Positions 42,743 to 51,644 of a stretch of DNA of 64,000 bases are shown one piece after another; the first letter of the stretch is position 1, and each line of letters starts with the position of its first letter. The stretch is from Paraburkholderia bryophila (GTDB lineage: Bacteria; Pseudomonadota; Gammaproteobacteria; Burkholderiales; Burkholderiaceae): NCBI RefSeq assembly GCF_003269035.1, contig NZ_QLTK01000006.1, positions 1 through 64,000 on the forward strand. The letters are read 5' to 3'. The notes beneath the pieces were generated by a model. The model was given only the letters and a program-made list of their open reading frames with translations, searched no databases and had not been told where the DNA came from. The position numbers were made by a program, and so were the translations under genes.

Positions 42743-44365
42743 TTATTCCACGAATGCGCCGATCGACAGGAACGGATTCACCTTGCCGATGTTGTTCGCC
42801 GGATCATTCGTGGTGAAGATCGGGTTGATCCCGTTCATCAGCAGACCGTACACCGGCCCAACCTGAACCATCACGCCGGTGTCTCCCGCGTTGTAGAGCG
42901 CGGTGCTGCCGGACATTAACGGCTTGGTCGCGGTCACGTTGACGATACCCGGCTGCGTTTGCGTGAAATCGAGCGAGAAGTTGCTCGACGCCGTCGACGT
43001 GAACGGATTCAACAACGCCGCCGACGGACTCTGGAACAAGGTCGCGCCGTAATTCACGCCAGGGTTGAACGACGCGCTGCCGTCGGTGCAGGTGCCCGAC
43101 GCGGTATAAACCGGCTGTCCGTTGACGTAGATCGGGTTCGGACTTTGACCGATGGTGGTCACGAGGCCGCACGCCGACGCGCTATTCGCGCCGATATAGC
43201 CGCCCTTCAGCGCCGTTTGAGCAATCTTCGTGGCGGGCGCCAGCAGCGAGATGCCGAGCTGATCGTCGAGCGCGTTGTTCAGAATCCCGGTCACGGAGTT
43301 GTCCGTGTGGGCATAGCCGACGCGAATCATCACCGGCACGAGCTGATTGTTCACCTTGCCGACGATCATGATGCCGTGCGCCAGGCTCGGCGCGAACAGC
43401 AGTTGCAGCACGCCTACGCCGGCCGCCGGATAAGCCAGGCCGTTGGCGCGGCTGACGAAAACGTTGTCGGGCGAGCCATCGGCATTGGTACGCAACGTCC
43501 ATGGCGTGCCCGTCAGGACGCACGAGTTCGGCGATGAATCGGGCGTACAGGTGCCGTCCGCGTTGAGCGTCTCGCTGGCCTGAACGGCCTGCGGCGCCCA
43601 GCCGGTCGTCGTCAGGCCGTCCGTGCCTTGGGCCGGATTGCCCTCGGGGCTCATGCGGAAGCCGATTTCGTTATAGACGCCCGCCACCTGGGTGAAGTCG
43701 GTGACGGTCTGGCTGAAACCGAGGAACGGATACGAGTCGAAGGTGCGCTGCGGCACCACGCCGATCGGAAAACCGAGCGATGTGACGCCGGAAAACTGGA
43801 TCGTCGCGCCCGGAATCCCGCCGCCGATAATGCCCTCGCCGACGAACAGCATCGGCGGGTCCTGCGGATTGATGGTGACGCTGTAGGTGCCGTCGGCGGT
43901 CGTGCCGTTCTTCAGCACGATCGCGCAGCGGTTCTGTTCGGCGGTCGGCAACGCGAACGAGCCGCTCGGATTGTCGTAGTCGCCGGTGATCGTCAGGCCC
44001 GCGCGCGTGACGTTGACCTGGCCGACTGATGTTGGCACGGCGGACTCGATGAAGGTCATCTGATACTTCTTCGTCGCCGAATTGAATTGCATCTTGATGT
44101 ACTCGCCGCTGCCCGAGCCGCCTGTATAGGTGGTCGAATAGTCGAGGGCAGCGGGGCACAACTGGGCCGCCACGACCGGCGTGCCGGGCGGCTGCCCTTG
44201 CGGCCCGCACGACGCGCCCGAACATTGCGGCACGGCGACGGCCCCCGGCGCGTCCGCCTTGCCGGAACCGCCGCAAGCGGCCAGCAGCACGGACAGCGCG
44301 AATGCGCCAGTCAGTGCGCCGGTCAGGGTTGCAGCAGATGAGCCTGCCCACAGTTTGAACGCCAT
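42743..44365 (-). CDS. DUF2957 family lipoprotein
   Basis: A 540-residue exported protein. The signal ends in the lipobox LLAACGGSG (Cys about 31). The mature part matches DUF2957, a family I know mainly from Burkholderia relatives (TTYTGGSGSGEYIKMQFNSA, QVAGVYNEIGFRMSPEGN, GAFALSVLL in the signal). It is Gly/Thr/Asn-rich and beta-like, with several Cys outside the lipobox. Function unknown; it sits at the cell surface or in the periplasm. Confidence 0.8.
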   Translation of the reverse strand: MAFKLWAGSSAATLTGALTGAFALSVLLAACGGSGKADAPGAVAVPQCSGASCGPQGQPPGTPVVAAQLCPAALDYSTTYTGGSGSGEYIKMQFNSATKKYQMTFIESAVPTSVGQVNVTRAGLTITGDYDNPSGSFALPTAEQNRCAIVLKNGTTADGTYSVTINPQDPPMLFVGEGIIGGGIPGATIQFSGVTSLGFPIGVVPQRTFDSYPFLGFSQTVTDFTQVAGVYNEIGFRMSPEGNPAQGTDGLTTTGWAPQAVQASETLNADGTCTPDSSPNSCVLTGTPWTLRTNADGSPDNVFVSRANGLAYPAAGVGVLQLLFAPSLAHGIMIVGKVNNQLVPVMIRVGYAHTDNSVTGILNNALDDQLGISLLAPATKIAQTALKGGYIGANSASACGLVTTIGQSPNPIYVNGQPVYTASGTCTDGSASFNPGVNYGATLFQSPSAALLNPFTSTASSNFSLDFTQTQPGIVNVTATKPLMSGSTALYNAGDTGVMVQVGPVYGLLMNGINPIFTTNDPANNIGKVNPFLSIGAFVE

Positions 44366-44979
44366 TGTTTTGTCTCCTCGTCAATCGTCGTTTCGTTATT
44401 AATGCGCGCGATTAATTGAGTCGCGCGGATGCCGCTGGGTTTTTATCCGTGCGTGAACCGAAATGCCATGCTCCGCGATGTCCACGTTGCGCTCGCTAAA
44501 ATCGCCACGCATGCGCGGCAAGATAGCCGCGCCAAATCGAAAGCATCGAAGCAGAGTTATTCGCAATCCGCGCAGGCCATGCTGAATGACGCGGAAGGCC
44601 CGCGAGACGGACGAATCCCGATCATGCAGCGCAGAGCCTCATATGCCAGGTAAAACAGGCTGGCTTCAGTGCGACGCAAACGTATTTAATGCCGGATATC
44701 GACGCGGTGCATGCAAACCGCATAGCGGGAAACGCACTGACTGGGTGGAATGGCATTAATGTCTCCGTGGCCTCTTATTAGATTTAATTGGTTGCGGCTG
44801 AACATTAAGCCGCTGCTACGGACTTGTATATAGTGGCGTTAATCCAAACCCGTAAGATTCGCCGTCGCGCCGTGCGGTGGGGCCTTGCGGCGGCAATTCA
44901 AACAGACGTATGTATGGAGGTTTTGCTTATCGATGCGGTTTGCCGACACCCATCGCCACTGCCCGAAACAAAATTCATC

Positions 44980-45008
44980 TTGACTCTGTGCGTATGCACA
45001 CCTACACT
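44980..45008 (+). promoter_or_regulatory. Sigma70-type promoter of the first MarR gene, with operator in the spacer
   Basis: TTGACT (44980-44985), a 17-bp spacer and TACACT (45003-45008). The palindrome TGTGCGTATGCACA (44987-45000) fills most of the spacer, so a bound repressor would block polymerase. Only seven bases separate the -10 box from the ATG at 45016, suggesting a leaderless or nearly leaderless transcript. Confidence 0.75.
44987..45000. promoter_or_regulatory. MarR-type operator, copy 1
   Basis: TGTGCGTATGCACA, with arms TGTGC/GCACA. It is the reverse-complement form of the copies at 45493 and 46013. Confidence 0.75.
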
Positions 45009-45015
45009 CCTCGAC

Positions 45016-45438
45016 ATGAACCGCCCTCTCTCTTACGACGAATGCAACTGCTTCGCGCTGCGCCAGGCGGCGCGGCACGTCACGCAAATCTACGAGCGCC
45101 ATTTGGGCGGCGTAGGGTTGACGGCCGCGCAATTCACGATCCTGGCCAAGCTCGCACGCAAGCCGAATCTGCCCATCGCGGATCTGGCGGATGCCATGGT
45201 GATGGAACGCACCACGCTGGTTCGCGCCATGAAACCGTTGCAGCGCGACGGCCTGGTGGTGGCGGAGTCGGCGGAGCACGACGGCCGCACGTTTCTGTTC
45301 AGTCTCACGGCACAGGGCGAAACCACGTTCGACCAGGCATCGGTGGCGTGGCGCGCGGCGCAGGACGAGTTTGAAGAGCGCTTCGGGCATGCGCGCGCCA
45401 GAGCGCTGCGCACCGAGCTGTTCAGCATCACCGGCTAA
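45016..45438 (+). CDS. MarR-family transcriptional regulator 1
   Basis: A 140-residue MarR protein: ECNCFALRQAARHVTQIYER leads the dimerisation helices, and the winged helix reads LPIADLADAMVMERTTLVRAM followed by RDGLVVAESAEHDGRTFLFS. Such proteins repress efflux genes and release DNA on binding phenolic or other ligands. The two cysteines near the N-terminus (CNC) could be redox sensors, though that is inference. The start at 45016 is preferred over upstream starts, because it follows the promoter. It shares its operator sequence with MarR 2 and the pump, forming a small regulon. Confidence 0.9.
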   Translation: MNRPLSYDECNCFALRQAARHVTQIYERHLGGVGLTAAQFTILAKLARKPNLPIADLADAMVMERTTLVRAMKPLQRDGLVVAESAEHDGRTFLFSLTAQGETTFDQASVAWRAAQDEFEERFGHARARALRTELFSITG

Positions 45439-45492
45439 CGTAACCCAATAGGCCGTATGAACTCGTTCCGGCGGGTTCATTGCGTCCACTAA

Positions 45493-45506
45493 TGTGCATA
45501 CGCACT
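45493..45506. promoter_or_regulatory. MarR-type operator, copy 2
   Basis: TGTGCATACGCACT, with one mismatch to the palindrome, 21 bp before the second MarR start. Confidence 0.7.
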
Positions 45507-45527
45507 CACGATTCAGGAAGCGCAACG

Positions 45528-45950
45528 ATGGAAGGCCTCTTCGACGACGACTGCTTTGCGATCCGCCAGGCCGCGCGTTACGTCTCGCAGCTTTACGACC
45601 GGCATCTGGCGAACGTGGGGTTGACCATTACGCAGTTTTCGCTGATGGGTCGGTTAAAACGCGTCGGCCCAATGTCGATGAAGCAACTGGCCGAGGCCAT
45701 GCGGATGCAACGCACCACGCTGGTTCGCACGATCCAGCCGCTGCGCCGCAACGGCCTGATATCGAGCGACGTGCTCGGCGCTGACGTCCGGGCGTTGTCG
45801 ATTGCGCTCACGCCCGCCGGCGAAGAACGTCTGCAAGCCGGTCGCGAGCACTGGTACGCGGCGCAAGCCGAGTTCGAACACCGTTTCGGCGAAGAACGGG
45901 CCGCCGCATTGCGCGGCGAGTTGTTCGCCATCACGCAGGATCCGCTTTGA
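45528..45950 (+). CDS. MarR-family transcriptional regulator 2
   Basis: A 140-residue MarR protein, clearly paralogous to the preceding one (DDDCFAIRQAARYVSQLYDR versus ECNCFALRQAARHVTQIYER; MQRTTLVRTIQPLRRNGLI versus MERTTLVRAMKPLQRDGLV). AGGAAG precedes the ATG at 45528. Tandem MarR genes with matching operators suggest that both recognise the same DNA, perhaps as heterodimers or with different ligands. A terminator follows before the pump genes. Confidence 0.9.
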   Translation: MEGLFDDDCFAIRQAARYVSQLYDRHLANVGLTITQFSLMGRLKRVGPMSMKQLAEAMRMQRTTLVRTIQPLRRNGLISSDVLGADVRALSIALTPAGEERLQAGREHWYAAQAEFEHRFGEERAAALRGELFAITQDPL

Positions 45951-45975
45951 AGTTGGACGGGCAGTACCGCAAGGT

Positions 45976-46003
45976 CGGCGCAACGCACAGCGCCGTTTTT
46001 TTT
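45976..46003 (+). terminator. Intrinsic terminator between MarR 2 and the efflux operon
   Basis: Arms CGGCGC and GCGCCG with an 8-base loop and eight T (45996-46003). It isolates the regulator transcript from the pump transcript, implying a separate pump promoter. Confidence 0.75.
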
Positions 46004-46012
46004 AACTCAAGG

Positions 46013-46026
46013 AGTGCATACGCACA
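46013..46026. promoter_or_regulatory. MarR-type operator, copy 3, upstream of the efflux pump
   Basis: AGTGCATACGCACA, ending 10 bp before the EmrA-like ATG at 46037. TTAACT (46002-46007) and CATATC (46025-46030) could be the -35 and -10, placing the operator in the spacer. Confidence 0.7.
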
Positions 46027-46036
46027 TATCGACATC

Positions 46037-47146
46037 ATGTCCACAACCCCTTCCACTATCGCGCCGCCCAGCGCGGCTCAATCCGCCAAACCGGTGCGGC
46101 GTATTCCCTGGATGCTGCTCGCGGTGATCACGGTGCTGGTGGTGCTCGCGTTGGCGGCGTCGTACTGGTTTTTCATCGGCCGCTTTGTCGAGACGACCGA
46201 CGATGCTTACGTGGGCGGCGATGTCACCGTGATGGCGCCGAAAGTGAACGGCTTCGTCACGGAGGTGCTGGTGCGCGACAATCAGTTCGTGCACGCGGAC
46301 CAGGTGCTGATCCGGCTCGATGCACGCGATTACGACGCCCGCCTCGCGCAGGCCAGCGCGGAAGTGCAGAGCGCCCAGGCCGCGGTGACCGAGTTGCAGG
46401 CGAAGAAATCCCTGCAGCTCGCCACCATCAACGAGCAGGCGGCCGAGGTGCGCGCCTCCGGCGCCGAACTGACGCGTAGCGCGGCCGACCAGACGCGTTA
46501 TCGCGAACTGGTGAAGGACGACGCCGTGTCGAGCCAGGTGGTCGAGCGCGCGGACGCCGATCTGACCAAGGCGCATGCCGCCGTCGATCGCAGCGGCGCG
46601 GCGCTGATCGCGGCGCAGCGCCAGATCGCCGTGCTCGACGCGCAGATCGGCGACGCCGAAGCGCGCATCGCCACGGCGCAAGCGGCACAGCGCGTCGCGG
46701 CGCTGAACGTGGAGTACACGACGATTCGCTCGCCGATCGATGGTTATATCGGCAATCGCACCGCGCGGGTGGGTCTGCTGGCGAACACCGGCGGATCGCT
46801 GCTGACCGTGGTCCCCGCGAGCGGCCTGTGGATCGACGCCAATTTCAAGGAAGACCAGTTGAAGAAGATGCAGGTCGGCGACAGCGTCGACGTGAATCTC
46901 GACGCGTCGAGCCGGCAGATTCACGGCGTGGTGGAAAGTCTCGCGCCCGCCACCGGCGCGACCTTCAGCGTGCTGCCCGCCGAAAACGCCACCGGCAACT
47001 TCACGAAGATCGTGCAGCGTGTGCCCGTGCGTGTGCGTCTCGAGGTGCCGAAAGACATGCAAGGCGTGCTGCGCCCCGGCCTCTCGGCCACGGTGAAGGT
47101 TCACGTCGACACCGGCAACACCGGCACCACGCCGGCGCGCGGCTGA
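46037..47146 (+). CDS. emrA: HlyD/EmrA-family membrane fusion protein
   Basis: A 369-residue periplasmic adaptor. One N-terminal membrane anchor (WMLLAVITVLVVLALAASYW, about 25-44) is followed by the lipoyl half-motif DAYVGGDVTVMAPKVNGFVT, a long coiled coil (about 105-210, Ala/Gln-rich), and the second lipoyl half and beta-barrel (NVEYTTIRSPIDGYIGN, GLWIDANFKEDQLKKMQVGD). It links an inner-membrane MFS pump to an outer-membrane channel. The gene starts the efflux operon just after the terminator and operator. Confidence 0.92.
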   Translation: MSTTPSTIAPPSAAQSAKPVRRIPWMLLAVITVLVVLALAASYWFFIGRFVETTDDAYVGGDVTVMAPKVNGFVTEVLVRDNQFVHADQVLIRLDARDYDARLAQASAEVQSAQAAVTELQAKKSLQLATINEQAAEVRASGAELTRSAADQTRYRELVKDDAVSSQVVERADADLTKAHAAVDRSGAALIAAQRQIAVLDAQIGDAEARIATAQAAQRVAALNVEYTTIRSPIDGYIGNRTARVGLLANTGGSLLTVVPASGLWIDANFKEDQLKKMQVGDSVDVNLDASSRQIHGVVESLAPATGATFSVLPAENATGNFTKIVQRVPVRVRLEVPKDMQGVLRPGLSATVKVHVDTGNTGTTPARG

Positions 47147-47156
47147 GAGACCGATC

Positions 47157-48728
47157 ATGACCCAAGTCCTCGCCAACCCAGCCGATCTGCCGACGCGCAC
47201 CAAAGTCCTCGCGTTCACGCTGATGTGCATCGGCTTTTTCATGGCGACGCTCGATATCCAGATCGTGGCGTCGTCCCTCAAGGATATCGGCGGCGGTTTG
47301 TCCGCGAGCCAGGATGAACTCTCCTGGGTGCAGACCTCGTATCTGATCGCCGAGATTCTGGTGATTCCGATGTCCGGCTGGCTCACGCGGGTGTTCTCCA
47401 CGCGCTGGGTGTTCGCCTTTTCCGCGCTCGGCTTCACGATCACCAGCATGCTGTGCGGCCTCGCCTGGGACATCAACTCGATGATCCTGTTCCGCGGTTT
47501 GCAGGGCGCGCTCGGCGCCGCGATGATCCCGACCGTGTTCACCACCGCGTTCGTGCTGTTCCCCGGCAAGCAGCGGTTGATTGCGTCCACCACCATTAGC
47601 GCGCTCGCCACGCTCGCGCCGACCGTGGGCCCGGTGATCGGCGGCTGGATCACCTCGCAATGGTCGTGGCACTGGCTGTTCTATCTGAACCTCGTGCCCG
47701 GCGTTCTCGTCACGGTGATGGTGCCGAAGTACGTGCACTTCGACAACGTCGATCTGTCGTTGCTGAAGAAGGGCGATTACCTCGGCATTCTGTTGATGTC
47801 CGGTTTTCTCGGCTGCCTCGAATACGTGCTGGAAGAAGGCCCGCGCAAGAACTGGTTCGGTGACGACGTGATCGTGTTTTGCGCGTGGATCTCGGCGATC
47901 TGCGGCTTCCTGTTCGTCGTGCATGCGTTCACCGCGAAGGAGCCGATTGTCGATCTGCGCGCGTTGGCGGTCCGCAACTTCGGCATCGGCAGTCTGCTGT
48001 CGTTCATAACCGGGATCGGGATTTTCTGCGCGGTGTTTCTGACGCCGGTGTTCCTCTCGCGTGTGCGCGGTTTCGACTCGTTGCAGATCGGCGTGGCCTT
48101 GCTGTCGGTCGGCTGTTTTCAATTGCTCGCCATGGTCGCGTATTCGATCCTCGCCCGCATTGTCGACATGCGAATCCTGCTGGTCGTGGGGCTCGTGCTG
48201 TTCGGCGTCGGCTGTTATCTGTACATGCCGCTGACCAATCAATGGGGCTGGCAGGAACTGCTGATTCCGCAGGCGTTGCGCGGCATCGGCCAGCAGTTCT
48301 GTATTCCGCCCATCGTGACGATGGCGCTGGGTTCGTTGCCGATGTCGAGGCTGCGTTCCGCAAGCGGCCTGTTCAACCTGATGCGCAATCTCGGCGGCGC
48401 GATCGGCATTGCCGTGAGCAGCACGATGCTCAACGACCGCTTGAACCTGCACTACGAGCGTCTCGACGAACATCTGAACGCCGGTCGCCCGGTGCTCGAA
48501 TCGCTCCTGCAGCAGCAGACCGCGCATTTCGCGGCGGTTGGCGGCGACGCGTTGAACGCAGCCAACGCGGGGCTCGGCGCCTTGCATGGACTGCTGATGC
48601 GCGAAGCGCTGGTGCTCACTTTCTCCGACACGTTTTTCGCGTTGTCGCTGTGTTTCCTGGTCGGTTTGTTGAGCGTGCTGTTCTCGCGCCCGTTCGGCAA
48701 CACCGCGCCGCCGCCCGACGCTCATTGA
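47157..48728 (+). CDS. emrB: DHA2-family MFS efflux transporter (EmrB-like)
   Basis: A 523-residue inner-membrane drug/proton antiporter with 14 predicted membrane segments. LDIQIVASSLKDIGGGLSAS (after MATLD) and WVQTSYLIAEILVIPMSGWL are the DHA2 motif D1/A region, and ALATLAPTVGPVIGGWIT is the motif C antiporter signature. It probably expels hydrophobic drugs or aromatic acids. It follows the adaptor gene by 10 bp. Confidence 0.93.
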   Translation: MTQVLANPADLPTRTKVLAFTLMCIGFFMATLDIQIVASSLKDIGGGLSASQDELSWVQTSYLIAEILVIPMSGWLTRVFSTRWVFAFSALGFTITSMLCGLAWDINSMILFRGLQGALGAAMIPTVFTTAFVLFPGKQRLIASTTISALATLAPTVGPVIGGWITSQWSWHWLFYLNLVPGVLVTVMVPKYVHFDNVDLSLLKKGDYLGILLMSGFLGCLEYVLEEGPRKNWFGDDVIVFCAWISAICGFLFVVHAFTAKEPIVDLRALAVRNFGIGSLLSFITGIGIFCAVFLTPVFLSRVRGFDSLQIGVALLSVGCFQLLAMVAYSILARIVDMRILLVVGLVLFGVGCYLYMPLTNQWGWQELLIPQALRGIGQQFCIPPIVTMALGSLPMSRLRSASGLFNLMRNLGGAIGIAVSSTMLNDRLNLHYERLDEHLNAGRPVLESLLQQQTAHFAAVGGDALNAANAGLGALHGLLMREALVLTFSDTFFALSLCFLVGLLSVLFSRPFGNTAPPPDAH

Positions 48729-48738
48729 GGAATTCAAC

Positions 48739-50172
48739 ATGAAACCGATCGTACTCAAAGTTCTCGCGAGCGCCGCGTTGTCGACGCTCGCGGCCTGCGC
48801 GGTTCCACCGGCAGAACACGCGGATCTGCCACAGACGGTCAGGACCGTGGCGCCGGCCGCATGGAACGTCGACGCGCCGCAGGACAGCGTCAGCGCCGAC
48901 ACGTGGTGGGCGCAATTCGGCGACCCGGTGATGCATCAACTGGTCGAGTCGGTGTTGACCGGCAATCTCGACGTGCAGGCCGCGGTGGAACGCGTCAAGC
49001 AGGCACAGGATCTGGCGACGCAGGATCGCGCGGCGCTGCTGCCCGAGTTGAACGCGAACGCCGGTGCATCCGACTCACGCCAGAACACGCCGCCGCCGCT
49101 CGGCTACGTGCGCCAGGCCGGTTTCGGCCTGGCGGCAAGCTGGACGCCGGACGTGTTCGGCGGCGAACGGCTGGCGGTGCTGGCGGCGCAGGCGCAGGTG
49201 TCGGGCCGCGAGGCGTCGTTGAATCAGGTGCGGCTCGCGCTCGCGGCCAACACGGCGGCCGCGTATATCGATCTGCGCTGGGCGCAATCGCAATTGCAGA
49301 TTCTCAGCGACAACGAACAGATTCGTGCGCGTGCGCTGAAGCTCACGCAGGAGCGCTTGCATTTCGGACTCTCGACGCAGCTCGACGTCGCGCGTGCGCA
49401 GAATCAACTGCAGGATCTGCAGGCGCAGATTCCGCGCATTCAGTCGGCGGTGCAGCATCAATTGAGTCTGATCGCGGTGTATTCGGGGCGCACGCCGGAG
49501 AGTGTGGACGGTTTGCTGCTCGCCAATGCTCGTGAGATTCCGTTGCCCGCGCAAAGCGTGCCGCAGATGTTGCCGTCGCAAGCATTGCTGAAGCGGCCCG
49601 ATGTCCGCACCGCGTATGCGACGGTCGAACAGCGCGCGGCGGAAGTGGGCGTGTCGAGAGCGCAGCGCTATCCGCAGTTCAGACTGAATCTCGCCGACGG
49701 CTTGCTGGCCTCGTCGTATCTCGGCCTGCCGACGCTGACCGACAACCTGTTCAGCGCGGCGTTGAACGCCACCAGTCCGATCTTCAACGCGGGCCGCATT
49801 ACCGCGAATATCGACGCGAGCGAGAGCCGCATGCGCGAATCGCAACTCGCTTTGCAGCAGACCATGCTGCAGGCGCTGAAGGAAATCGAGGACAACCGCA
49901 GCGATCTGGTGAACGGCTCGGTGCAGGTGCAACGACTTGGCGGCGCGCTCGATGCGTCGGGCCACGCGTTGAAGCTGTCGACGGAGTTGTACAAGAACGG
50001 CGCGTCGAGTTTCCTCGACGTGCTGGACGCGCAGGAAGCGTATCTGCGCGACGACGAATCGTTGAATCAGGCCAAACGCGAGCATGCGCTCGCGGCGGTC
50101 GCGTTGTACCGGTCGCTGGGTGGCGGCTGGGATTTGCCGGGCACCGTGACGGCGGTATCGGCGAATAACTGA
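48739..50172 (+). CDS. NodT-family outer-membrane efflux lipoprotein
   Basis: A 477-residue OMF/TolC-type channel with the lipoprotein signal ending STLAACAVP (Cys about 20). Two internal repeats of long helices are visible (VMHQLVESVLTGNLDVQAAV near 60 and FSAALNATSPIFNAGRITAN near 330), and LPSQALLKRPDVRTAYATVE is the standard OMF segment. It completes the tripartite pump. It follows the MFS gene by 10 bp. Confidence 0.92.
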   Translation: MKPIVLKVLASAALSTLAACAVPPAEHADLPQTVRTVAPAAWNVDAPQDSVSADTWWAQFGDPVMHQLVESVLTGNLDVQAAVERVKQAQDLATQDRAALLPELNANAGASDSRQNTPPPLGYVRQAGFGLAASWTPDVFGGERLAVLAAQAQVSGREASLNQVRLALAANTAAAYIDLRWAQSQLQILSDNEQIRARALKLTQERLHFGLSTQLDVARAQNQLQDLQAQIPRIQSAVQHQLSLIAVYSGRTPESVDGLLLANAREIPLPAQSVPQMLPSQALLKRPDVRTAYATVEQRAAEVGVSRAQRYPQFRLNLADGLLASSYLGLPTLTDNLFSAALNATSPIFNAGRITANIDASESRMRESQLALQQTMLQALKEIEDNRSDLVNGSVQVQRLGGALDASGHALKLSTELYKNGASSFLDVLDAQEAYLRDDESLNQAKREHALAAVALYRSLGGGWDLPGTVTAVSANN

Positions 50173-50227
50173 CACACGGCCACGGCCTGTGAATCATTGG
50201 CGAACCTGACCCAACTGGAGAGAAGCA

Positions 50228-51415
50228 ATGACAAACCCGCGAGAAGTCGTGATCTGCAATCCGGTAAGAACACCGATCGGCGCTTTCGGCGGATCGCTGA
50301 AGGATGTGCCCGCAACCGAACTCGGCGCGCTGGCCGTGCGCGAGACGCTACGCCGCAGCGGTCTCGACGCGGCGGCGTTGGCGTCGGTCGTGATGGGCAA
50401 TGTGATTCAGGCGGGCAACAGGATGAACCCGGCGCGCCAGGCGTCGATTGGCGGCGGCGTGCCGGTGGCCGTGCCTGCGCTGACGGTGAATCGCGTGTGC
50501 GGATCGGGCGCGCAGGCGATCGTGTCGGCGGCGCAGGAAATCTGGCTCGGTTTCGGCGATGCCGCCGTGGCGGGGGGCATGGAAAACATGGACCGCGCGC
50601 CCTATCTGCTCGACAGCGGCCGTTGGGGCAGCCGCATGGGCAACGCGCAGGTTCACGACAGCCTGTTGCGCGACGGCCTGAACGACGCGTTTTCCGGCGA
50701 GCATTCTGGCTGGCATACCGAAGACCTCGTCGCGCAGTTCGACATGACGCGTGAAAGCCAGGACCGTTGGGCCGCACGCTCGCAACAGCGATTCGCCGAG
50801 GCGCAGGAGAACGGCGACTTCGACGCCGAACTGATCGCCGTACAAGTGCCGGGTCGCAAAGGCCCGCAACCCTTCACACGCGACGAACAACCGCGCCCCG
50901 ACAGCACGCTGGAGACGCTGGCTAAACTGCGGCCCGCCTTCCGCCCCGACGGCACGATCACCGCGGGCAACGCGCCGGGTCTGAACAGCGGCGCGGCTGC
51001 GATGCTGGTGGCCGAGCGCGGTTTCGCCGAAGCGCGCGGGATCGCACCGGCCGCGCGTCTGGTGGCGTTCGGCGTGGCGGCGGTCGAGCCGGGCCTGTTC
51101 GGGCTCGGTCCCGTGCCTGCGGTACAGATGGCCCTCGCGCGCGCCGGTTGGCAACTGCATGAGGTCGAGCGCTTTGAGATCAACGAAGCATTCGCGGCCG
51201 TGCCGATCGCGGTCGCGCGCCGTCTCGGCATCGCGGATGAGCTGATCAACGTGCAGGGCGGCGCGATCGCGCACGGTCATCCGATCGGCGCGACCGGCGC
51301 GGTGCTGACCACCCGACTGATCCATTCGATGCGACGCGATGGTCTGAAGCGCGGAATCGTGACGCTGTGTATCGGCGGCGGGCAGGGCATCGCGTTGGCG
51401 CTGGAAATGCTCTGA
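50228..51415 (+). CDS. Thiolase (acetyl-CoA acetyltransferase family)
   Basis: A 395-residue thiolase. The nucleophilic Cys91 is in VNRVCGSGAQ, NEAFAAVP holds the usual Asn/Glu segment, GGAIAHGHPIGATGA carries the general-base His (about 351), and LCIGGGQG the second Cys (about 381). It would condense or cleave acyl-CoA. GGAGAG precedes the ATG. It lies 55 bp after the efflux operon, so it may be cotranscribed with it, an unusual partner for a drug pump, or it may have its own promoter. Confidence 0.9.
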   Translation: MTNPREVVICNPVRTPIGAFGGSLKDVPATELGALAVRETLRRSGLDAAALASVVMGNVIQAGNRMNPARQASIGGGVPVAVPALTVNRVCGSGAQAIVSAAQEIWLGFGDAAVAGGMENMDRAPYLLDSGRWGSRMGNAQVHDSLLRDGLNDAFSGEHSGWHTEDLVAQFDMTRESQDRWAARSQQRFAEAQENGDFDAELIAVQVPGRKGPQPFTRDEQPRPDSTLETLAKLRPAFRPDGTITAGNAPGLNSGAAAMLVAERGFAEARGIAPAARLVAFGVAAVEPGLFGLGPVPAVQMALARAGWQLHEVERFEINEAFAAVPIAVARRLGIADELINVQGGAIAHGHPIGATGAVLTTRLIHSMRRDGLKRGIVTLCIGGGQGIALALEML

Positions 51416-51644
51416 GCGGTGGGTTAGTAAAAGCTGTAGCACCTGAATATCGCTGAAGCGCGTGAACGTCGATCGCACGCTCACGCGCCGCAGCAAACCC
51501 ATGCACCCCCAACAAAAAAATGCGCCACGCATGCACTCCACGCTCAAACCCTCAGCACACGAACGCCACCCCTAACCGAATCTTTTTCCTCCAGCGTCAG
51601 TTTCGTTTAGCATCTGTGCCACTTTCACAAGAACGTCACGAGAC

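Larger units (their letters stand above)
44366..45015. other. Intergenic region, 650 bp
   Basis: It holds the upstream region of the DUF2957 gene, with an inverted repeat CGCGCGA/TCGCGCG (44405-44427), and the promoter/operator of the first MarR gene at its right end. Open frames inside have no recognisable product. Confidence 0.4.

Noticed and set aside
46007..48902. Long minus-strand open frames (548 and 633 codons) across the efflux genes
   Set aside because: They are antisense to EmrA/EmrB genes with strong family evidence, and their composition is Arg/His/Gln-rich without motifs.
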